52,443 nt of DNA from Rubrivivax sp. (GTDB lineage Bacteria; Pseudomonadota; Gammaproteobacteria; Burkholderiales; Burkholderiaceae_C), in NCBI GenBank assembly GCA_026785885.1, contig JAJAZC010000034.1, forward strand, positions 1-52,443, in the 5' to 3' direction. How positions within the stretch are numbered: the first letter of the stretch is position 1; each line of letters opens with the position of its first letter. The position numbers and the translations under genes were made by a program. This document shows positions 8,780-14,825 of this stretch, piece by piece. The notes under the pieces are model-generated. The model was not told the origin of the DNA. It made no database searches and saw nothing but the letters and a program-made list of their open reading frames with translations.

Positions 8780-9492
8780 GCCCAGACCTGCTGCGGCAAC
8801 AGCCGCGCGCGCCCCGGCAGCCGTGCCGCCAGCAGCTGGATCAGCCCGACGACGGCCAGCAGCACCAGCCCCAGTGCCAGCGCCAGCGGCAGATCGCCCT
8901 TGCTGGTTTCCAGCGCGATGGTGGTCGTCATCACGCGCGTAAAACCGTCGATGTTGCCGCCGACGATCATCACCGCACCGACCTCCGCGATGGCGCGGCC
9001 GAAGGCCGTCAACAGCACCGTCAGCACACCCAGCCGCAGGTGCAGCAGCATCAACAGCGCGGCCGTGAACGGCCCGGCGCCGAGTGAGCGCAGCTGCTCA
9101 CCGCCCTCGGTCAGACCGTCCAGCACCAACCGACGCGACAGCGCGGCGATCAACGGCACGACCAGAATGCTTTGCGCGATGACCATCGCCGTCGGCGTGA
9201 ACAGCAAGCCCCAAGAGCCCAGCGGCCCAGAACGGCTGAGCAGCAGATACACCAGCAGCCCCACGACCACCGACGGCAGCGCCAGCAGCGTATTGACCGC
9301 CCACACCAGCACCCGGTGGCTGGGAAAGCGCGCCACCGCCAGCCAGCTGCCCAGCAGCAGCCCGAACAGAGCGCCGATCGCGCAAGCCGTCAAGCTCACG
9401 CGCAGCGACAGGCCGACGATGGCCAGCAGCCGCGCGTCGGCATCGACGACCAGGCGCGCGGCGAGCTGCAAACTGTCGGTGAGCGTATTCAC
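8776..9492 (-). CDS. tupB: Tungstate-type ABC transporter permease
   Basis: 238 residues, mostly hydrophobic, with about five or six predicted membrane helices. A permease EAA-like loop is recognisable (SLGAGPFTAALLML...AFGRAIAEVGAVMIVGG). It is the first gene of the tup operon and is divergent from moeA across about 220 bp. The start region overlaps a GGGACT tandem repeat, so the exact start is slightly uncertain. Confidence 0.88.
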   Translation of the reverse strand: MNTLTDSLQLAARLVVDADARLLAIVGLSLRVSLTACAIGALFGLLLGSWLAVARFPSHRVLVWAVNTLLALPSVVVGLLVYLLLSRSGPLGSWGLLFTPTAMVIAQSILVVPLIAALSRRLVLDGLTEGGEQLRSLGAGPFTAALLMLLHLRLGVLTVLLTAFGRAIAEVGAVMIVGGNIDGFTRVMTTTIALETSKGDLPLALALGLVLLAVVGLIQLLAARLPGRARLLPQQVWA

Positions 9493-9535
9493 ATGGGGAC
9501 TGGGACTGGGACTGGGACTAAGACTGCGGCTGAGA
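9491..9535. repeat. GGGACT hexanucleotide tandem repeat at the tupB 5' end
   Basis: GGGACT occurs four times in a row with decayed units following (AAGACT, GAGACT). It lies at and just upstream of the tupB start in the divergent tupB/moeA spacer. Length change by slippage could alter the tupB leader or the spacing of promoter elements. Confidence 0.7.
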
Positions 9536-9716
9536 CTGGACCGCAGCCGGAGCAGAGCCGGGCAGAGTCAGCGCGGGGCGCAGCGGGCGACACAGCAGTG
9601 GATGCAGCGCGGTGGTCCGATGCCGTGCCACCGCGGGTTCTCGTCGGCCGTGCTGCGGCATTGTGAGCAAGGACTGGCGCGTGGTGCCGCCCACCGGCGC
9701 CGGTCAGAATGCATCC

Positions 9717-11015
9717 GTGCCTGAACTCGGCCCCTCCCCGTTGGTCACTGGCCAGGAACTGCCGGTTGCCGATGCACGCGCCGCGATCCACGCCGCCGTT
9801 GCTGCTTTCATTCGGGCAACCCGCGCCGTCGATGGCCAGGAGACCGTGCCGCTGGCCGCAGCAGCCGGCCGCGTGCTGGCGCGCGATCTGGTCTCGCCCA
9901 TCGACGTGCCGGCACACGACAACTCGGCGATGGACGGCTACGCGCTGCATGGCGCCGATCTGCAAGCCGTGGCTGCCACCGTACTGCACGTGCTGCCCGG
10001 CACGGTCTTCGCCGGCACGCCGCACAGCGCCAGCGTGGCGCGCGGCCAGGCGCTGCGAATCATGACCGGCGCGGTGATGCCGCCCGGGCTGGACACCGTC
10101 GTGCCGATCGAGCTGTGCCGCGTCGACGGTGCCGTGCTTACGCTTCAGCCCGGCGGGCTAAGCGCCGGCGACAACCGCCGCCACCGCGGCGAAGACCTGG
10201 CGCAGGGTCAGCCTGCGCTGCTGGCCGGGCGTTGGCTGCGGCCGGCCGATGTGGGCCTGGCCGCGTCGCTGGGCATCGCCGCTTTGGGTGTCAGGCGGCC
10301 ACTGCGCGTGGCGCTTTTTTCCACCGGCGATGAACTGCGCGATCCTGGCCAGGTGCTGCCGCCGGGCTGCATCTACGACAGCAACCGCGCCAGCCTGCGC
10401 GCCGCGCTGCAGCGACTCAATGTGCAGGTGCTGGATTTCGGCCTGGTGCGCGACGACCCGGCCGCACTGCGCCAGACGCTGCAGCACGCAGCGGCTAACG
10501 CCGATGCGGTGCTGACAAGCGGCGGCGTCAGCATGGGCGACGCAGACCACGTCCGCGACGTGCTGGCCGCCTTCGGCACGGTGGCCTTCTGGAAGGTTGC
10601 GATGCGGCCCGGGCGGCCGTTTGCATTTGGCCCGCTACACATGGCCGACGGCCGGCCCGGGCCGCTGCTGTTCGCATTGCCCGGTAACCCGGTGGCCGCC
10701 TTGGTGACGTTTTATGCCCTCGTGCGTGATGCGCTGCTGCTGTTGGCCGGCGCGCTTCCGATGCCGCTGCCGGTGCTGCAAGCGCGCAGCGTGGCTGCCA
10801 TCCGCAAACGCCCCGGTCGCACCGAGTTTCAACGTGCAGTCGTCGAGCCGGCCAACGACGGCAGCGGTTTTCAGGTCCGGCTCACCGGCTCGCAAGGCGC
10901 CGGCATTCTGCGCAGCATGAGCGAGGCCAACGCGTTGGTGGTGCTGCGCCAGGAGCAAGGCGCAGTGGCTGCGGGTGAAGCTGTCGACGTGTGGCTGTTC
11001 GACGGGCTGGTGTGA
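9717..11015 (+). CDS. moeA: Molybdopterin molybdenumtransferase
   Basis: 432 residues when started at GTG 9717 (VPELGPSPLV); this fits the usual MoeA length, while the track's 467-residue form is too long. The enzyme inserts molybdate (or tungstate) into adenylylated molybdopterin. Landmarks are DNSAMDGYAL, RIMTGAVMPPGLDTVVPIE, the substrate loop STGDEL, TSGGVSMGDADHV and LPGNPVAALVTFY. It is divergent from tupBCA and convergent with fdhD, so anion import, cofactor metal insertion and FDH maturation are adjacent. Confidence 0.95.
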   Translation: MPELGPSPLVTGQELPVADARAAIHAAVAAFIRATRAVDGQETVPLAAAAGRVLARDLVSPIDVPAHDNSAMDGYALHGADLQAVAATVLHVLPGTVFAGTPHSASVARGQALRIMTGAVMPPGLDTVVPIELCRVDGAVLTLQPGGLSAGDNRRHRGEDLAQGQPALLAGRWLRPADVGLAASLGIAALGVRRPLRVALFSTGDELRDPGQVLPPGCIYDSNRASLRAALQRLNVQVLDFGLVRDDPAALRQTLQHAAANADAVLTSGGVSMGDADHVRDVLAAFGTVAFWKVAMRPGRPFAFGPLHMADGRPGPLLFALPGNPVAALVTFYALVRDALLLLAGALPMPLPVLQARSVAAIRKRPGRTEFQRAVVEPANDGSGFQVRLTGSQGAGILRSMSEANALVVLRQEQGAVAAGEAVDVWLFDGLV

Positions 11016-11085
11016 GCAGCAACAAGGCGGTTTACAAGGGCCGTCTCTCGATGCGAAGTCACGCGCGAGGGCTGAACCCCGCGGT

Positions 11086-11106
11086 GGCTGAACGGCAGCT
11101 TCAGCC
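11086..11106. terminator. Strong hairpin at the convergent moeA/fdhD ends
   Basis: A perfect 7-bp inverted repeat GGCTGAA / TTCAGCC with a 7-nt loop overlaps the fdhD stop codon. There is no T-tract on either side, so it is a possible bidirectional transcript-end structure rather than a classical terminator. Confidence 0.35.
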
Positions 11107-12072
11107 AGCCACCACGCGCATCACGGCGCCGGCTTTCAGGCCTGACCCCGCACCGAACTCCGCACCGAAGTCCGCAACCGAGCCGCCGCGCTGCGGCTCG
11201 GGCTCGGCATCGAAACGCTCAAACCCGCAGTAGCACAAGAAGTGCCGGTTGGCCGCACGGCCAAACAGCGCCATGCCGAGCTTCGCAGCCAGCGCGTGCC
11301 CCATGGCCGTCACGCCGTTGCGCGACACGATGATCGGCACGCCCAACTGCGCGGCCTTCATCACCATCTCGCTGGTCAGGCGGCCGGTCGTGTAGAAAGC
11401 TTTGTCACTGCCGGCCACGCCGTGCAGGGCCATCCAGCCGGCAATGGTGTCGATGGCGTTGTGGCGGCCTACGTCCTCCACGAACATCAGCATCTCACTG
11501 GCCGCACCGCGTATGCCAAACAGCGCGCAGCCGTGCACCGAGCCGGCCTTGCGGTGAATGCTGTCCTGCTGGCGCATGGTCTCCAGCATGCGGTGCAGCG
11601 TGCTCTGGCGGATGCGCGCGGTGGCGGCATCCGGCAGCGCCACGGTATGCAACTGCTCCATCGCATCGCCGAACACGGTACCCTGCCCGCAGCCGGTGGT
11701 GACGACGCGGTGCGCCGTCTTGGCGGCGATGTCCTGCACACCGCGGTGCGTGCGCACAGCCGCAGCGCTGACGTCCCAATCGACCGTGACCGACTCGACC
11801 GCGCTCACATCGTCGATCAGGCGCTGGTTGCGCAGGTAGCCCAGCACCAGCAGCTCCGGCCGTGCGCCCAGCGTCATCAACGTGACCAGCTCGCGCTTGT
11901 CGACGAAGATCGTCAGCGGGCGCTCGGACGGAATCGCGATGTCGCGATGGGCGCCGTATTCGTCCTGCACGGTGATCTGGCGCAGCAACTCGCAGCGGGC
12001 GTCGGTCAGGCGCGGGGCGCCGGGGACCGTGGGCAGGTCCGCCAGAGTGGCGCTGACTTGCGACAGGCTCAC
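11101..12072 (-). CDS. fdhD: Formate dehydrogenase accessory sulfurtransferase
   Basis: 323 residues from the GTG at 12072, which overlaps the TGA of the preceding gene (GTGA), indicating translational coupling. The track's 544-residue ORF runs into the upstream gene and is wrong. FdhD transfers sulfur from IscS to the molybdenum cofactor and binds it. Visible motifs are RPLTIFVDKRELVTLMTLG, VTTGCGQGTVFGD (cysteine loop), EDVGRHNAIDTIAG, YTTGRLTSEMVMKAAQLGVP and VSRNGVTAMGHALA. It is the last gene of the fdh operon. Confidence 0.93.
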   Translation of the reverse strand: MSLSQVSATLADLPTVPGAPRLTDARCELLRQITVQDEYGAHRDIAIPSERPLTIFVDKRELVTLMTLGARPELLVLGYLRNQRLIDDVSAVESVTVDWDVSAAAVRTHRGVQDIAAKTAHRVVTTGCGQGTVFGDAMEQLHTVALPDAATARIRQSTLHRMLETMRQQDSIHRKAGSVHGCALFGIRGAASEMLMFVEDVGRHNAIDTIAGWMALHGVAGSDKAFYTTGRLTSEMVMKAAQLGVPIIVSRNGVTAMGHALAAKLGMALFGRAANRHFLCYCGFERFDAEPEPQRGGSVADFGAEFGAGSGLKAGAVMRVVAG

Positions 12073-12578
12073 TTCCTGGCCGGCGGCGTTGCTTGCGTTG
12101 CTGGCGCGGCGGGTGTCGTTGCCGGCGTGGAGTTGCTGGCCGTTGCAGGCGCGGTGCCCGCGGTCTGCGGCGTTTTGGCGTTGGGGGGGCCCACTGCAGT
12201 CGCAGCGGGCGAGTGGGCGCCCGCGGCTTCCAGCGGCGGGGTGGCCGCCGCTGGCGTGTACACAAACGCGCCGGGGTCGGTACAGGCAGCGGCGCCCGGG
12301 TCCGCCGGCTTCACGTCCTTGCCGTCTACCTTGGCCCGCGCAAAGTAGCTGGCCGCGACCTGGTCGATGCTTTTGCACAACTGGTAGGTGCCCACCTTGG
12401 TGTCGTAAGCAGCCTTGGCCGCGGCCTGCGCTGCCTTGGCCTTGGCTTCGTCGTTGGGTGCCGGCAACTTGCCATGCGCAAGCGGTGCTGACAGTGCGAG
12501 CGCGAGTGCGGCAACAGTCGCGGCGACAGTCGCAGCAAGCGGCGCCAAGCGCGACGCAGATGTGTTGGTTGCAGCCAT
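12069..12578 (-). CDS. Secreted hypothetical protein within the fdh operon
   Basis: 169 residues when started at ATG 12578, which has GGAGG eight bases upstream. The signal peptide is Ala/Leu-rich and ends SAPLAHG. The mature N-terminal half is charged and helical (KLPAPNDEAKAKAAQAAAKAAYDTKVGTYQLCKSIDQVAASYF) with two Cys (one in LCKS, one in ACTD). The C-terminal third is Ala/Pro/Thr-rich and looks unstructured, as in periplasmic linkers. It lies between fdhC and fdhD and is coupled to fdhD. I do not recognise a named family; a periplasmic accessory role in FDH is inferred from position. Confidence 0.65.
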   Translation of the reverse strand: MAATNTSASRLAPLAATVAATVAALALALSAPLAHGKLPAPNDEAKAKAAQAAAKAAYDTKVGTYQLCKSIDQVAASYFARAKVDGKDVKPADPGAAACTDPGAFVYTPAAATPPLEAAGAHSPAATAVGPPNAKTPQTAGTAPATASNSTPATTPAAPATQATPPARK

Positions 12579-12601
12579 CGTCATTGCCTCCAAACCAGTT
12601 T

Positions 12602-13774
12602 TCAAGACAAGCCCGCCGACGGCAGCGGCGCCACTGCGGCGCCCGTGCCGGCCGCTGCCGTGCGCTGCGCCGGTATGCGGCCGGCGCGCACGTCCTCGTA
12701 CCACCAGGCGTGGTGTTCCTGCGCCCAGGCTTCATCGACGTACCCGCTTCGCATGGCCTGGTAGCTGCCCTTCATGCCGATGGTGCCGATGTAGATGTGG
12801 CCGATGAACATGGTCATCATCAGCACACCGGCCACAGCGTGGACCATGTGCGCAATCTGCATCTGCCCGCGGGTGTCGCCCAAGCCGGGCACCAACCCGT
12901 TGAGCACCAGGCCGGACGCTACGACCAGCAGGCCGAGGAACAACACACCGCCCCAAAACACGACTTTTTCGCCGGCGTTGAAGCGGTGCGACGGCACCTC
13001 CTGCCCGCTCAACATGCCGCCGCCGCGCTTGAGCCAATGCCAGTCGCCACGTGCTGGCAGGTTGTCGCGCACGAAGGTCAAGAAGACGACCACCAACGAC
13101 ACGGCAAACACCGGGCCGACAAAGTTGTGGATGTTCTTCAGCGCATATGCCAGCCAGCCAAACAACGTGGCGCCCAGCACCGGCAGCAGCAAGGTCTTGC
13201 CGAAGGCCAGCACCAGGCCGGAAAGGGCCAACAGCACAAAGGCCACCGCGTTGGCCCAGTGCGCCGAGCGCTCGAATGGCGTGAAGCGCTCGATGCGCCG
13301 GCCGGTGTCGGCATGGCGGCCGCCCAAAGCGCCCTTGCGCCAGTAGAAGACGGCAATGGCGCCGGCCACGATCAACAGCAGCGCACCGCCGTAAGGAATG
13401 ATCCAGCGGTTGCGCACCTGGCGCCAGGCTTCGCCGGCGCTGGCCAGGCGCGAGCCCGGGTACTGCACAAAGGGTTGAATCAACACGCCCATCTCCGCCC
13501 CGGGCAACGAGGTCGTACCGCCCTGGTCGCGCACCGCACGCCAGACCGGCGCGTTGTTGCCGGGCTGCGAACGCGCGCGCTCGGCATTGCTTTCATCGGG
13601 CCTGGGTTCGGCCGGCGCCACGAAGCCGGCAGGCGGCCCGGGTTGGGCGCCAGGCGCTGCGGTCGGTACGGCCGGCTCTGCCGTCTGCGCCATGGCAGGC
13701 GGCAGCAGCACGGAGCCGAGCACCAGCACGGCACCGGACAAGAGCTTGAACATGCGGCCGGAGATCATCGGCAT
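12602..13774 (-). CDS. fdhC: Formate dehydrogenase gamma subunit, cytochrome b
   Basis: 390 residues. After a signal-like hydrophobic segment and a Pro/Ala-rich periplasmic stretch (to ~residue 130) come four or so membrane helices of the FdnI/FdoI type. Candidate haem ligands are in FTPFERSAHWANAVAF and IAHMVHAVAGVLMMTMFIGHIYIGT. It anchors the periplasmic FDH and passes electrons to quinone. It is longer than E. coli FdnI because of the N-terminal extension, a form common in Burkholderiales and other bacteria. The start could be either of two nearby ATGs (13774 or 13768). Confidence 0.9.
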   Translation of the reverse strand: MPMISGRMFKLLSGAVLVLGSVLLPPAMAQTAEPAVPTAAPGAQPGPPAGFVAPAEPRPDESNAERARSQPGNNAPVWRAVRDQGGTTSLPGAEMGVLIQPFVQYPGSRLASAGEAWRQVRNRWIIPYGGALLLIVAGAIAVFYWRKGALGGRHADTGRRIERFTPFERSAHWANAVAFVLLALSGLVLAFGKTLLLPVLGATLFGWLAYALKNIHNFVGPVFAVSLVVVFLTFVRDNLPARGDWHWLKRGGGMLSGQEVPSHRFNAGEKVVFWGGVLFLGLLVVASGLVLNGLVPGLGDTRGQMQIAHMVHAVAGVLMMTMFIGHIYIGTIGMKGSYQAMRSGYVDEAWAQEHHAWWYEDVRAGRIPAQRTAAAGTGAAVAPLPSAGLS

Positions 13775-13850
13775 CCTTTGCGCTGGTGGATCGGGCGGTG
13801 CGGGGGTCGGCGTGCGTCGAGCCGGATTGGGCCGATTGCGTACCGCGGCA

Positions 13851-14081
13851 TCAACGCGCCGACGTGCGGGCGTACTCGTTTTGCCCCTGCGAGCGCGCTT
13901 TCAGCTGCGCCTCCCAACTGGCGTTGTCGCCGGCTTTCCAGCCCGGTGCCGTGTGGGTGCCGGTGTTGCCGGCCGAAGGATCGACGTCGGCCTTGCGGGT
14001 GCCGCTGGACTGTGGCTTCTCGGCACAGGCCGCCAGCAGCAGCACAACGGCCAGCAAGACCGGCAGCCGGGCCGAGCTCAT
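13851..14081 (-). CDS. Small lipoprotein of the fdh operon
   Basis: 76 residues with a signal peptide and lipobox (LLAAC, Cys about residue 19). The mature part is short, polar and contains PGWKAGDNASWEAQLKARSQGQNEY. The start overlaps the fdhB stop by ATGA, so it is translationally coupled to fdhB. It is unlike any family I can name, but its fixed place between beta and gamma subunit genes suggests a membrane-attached assembly or stabilising factor of the FDH complex (inference). Confidence 0.7.
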   Translation of the reverse strand: MSSARLPVLLAVVLLLAACAEKPQSSGTRKADVDPSAGNTGTHTAPGWKAGDNASWEAQLKARSQGQNEYARTSAR

Positions 14082-14734
14082 GACTTCTTGACCTCGGGCT
14101 GGCTACTGTTGCCGTTGCCGCTGCCGGTGCCTTTGCCGTTGCCCGTGATCGGCTTGCCGTAGGCCGTGCCCCAGCCCCAGACCTCGCTGCCCTTGCCGCG
14201 TGTCAGCACGCGGGTGCGGAAGATGTCGGCCACAACATCACCGTCACCGCCCAGCAGCGCCTTGGTGCTGCACATCTCGGCGCAAGCCGGCAGCTTGCCT
14301 TCGGCCAGCCGGTTGCGGCCGTACTTTTCGTTCTCGGCCGCGCTGCCGTTGGCTTCAGGCCCGCCCGCGCAGAAGGTGCACTTGTCCATCTTGCCGCGCA
14401 GGCCGAAGGCTCCGTTGCTGGGGAACTGCGGCGCGCCGAAGGGGCAGGCGTAGCTGCAGTAGCCGCAGCCGATACAGGTGTCCTTGTCATGCAGTACGAC
14501 GCCTTCGGCGGTGCGATAAAAGCAGTCCACCGGGCACACCGCCATGCAGGGCGCGTCACTGCAGTGCATGCAGGCCACGCTGATACTTTTCTCGCCAGCC
14601 ACGCCGTCGTTGAGCGTTACCACGCGACGCCGGTTGACGCCCCACGGCACCTGGTGCTCTGCCTTGCAGGCGGTGACGCAGCCGTTGCATTCGATGCAAC
14701 GCTCGGCGTCGCAGATGAATTTCATGCGTGCCAT
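14078..14734 (-). CDS. fdhB: Formate dehydrogenase beta subunit, four [4Fe-4S] ferredoxin-like protein
   Basis: 218 residues from ATG 14734 (MARMKFICD) with AGGAG eight bases upstream. Cys clusters in order are CIECNGCVTAC, CMHCSDAPCMAVC, CIGCGYCSYAC, and a split CTFCAGG...CAEMC. This is the usual four-cluster electron-transfer subunit between the FdhA active site and cytochrome b. The C-terminus is a Gly/Asn/Ser tail and lacks the membrane helix of E. coli FdnH. It lies 92 bp downstream of fdhA. Confidence 0.93.
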   Translation of the reverse strand: MARMKFICDAERCIECNGCVTACKAEHQVPWGVNRRRVVTLNDGVAGEKSISVACMHCSDAPCMAVCPVDCFYRTAEGVVLHDKDTCIGCGYCSYACPFGAPQFPSNGAFGLRGKMDKCTFCAGGPEANGSAAENEKYGRNRLAEGKLPACAEMCSTKALLGGDGDVVADIFRTRVLTRGKGSEVWGWGTAYGKPITGNGKGTGSGNGNSSQPEVKKS

Positions 14735-14780
14735 TGATGGCTCCTGAGACGTGAACTCGAGCCGCCCCGAGGCAGGCAAC

Positions 14781-14822
14781 GGCCGCCTCGAGGGATAGCG
14801 AGCGTAGTGAGCTTGGGGGTCA
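14781..14822. repeat. Interspersed GC-rich repeat, copy 2
   Basis: A diverged copy of the element at 5278-5323 (CCTCGAGGG, AGCGAGCG, TGGGGG in the same order), placed directly downstream of the fdhA stop and ahead of fdhB. Here it lies inside an operon, so it is unlikely to be a complete terminator; it might set the fdhA to fdhB transcript ratio. Confidence 0.55.
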
Positions 14823-14825
14823 GCG

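Noticed and set aside
11101-12735. 544-residue FdhD
   Set aside because: The first 220 residues are an out-of-frame reading of the upstream operon gene; the true start is the GTG at 12072.
11882-14083. 733-residue plus-strand ORF
   Set aside because: Runs antisense through fdhC and its neighbours; an artefact of high GC.
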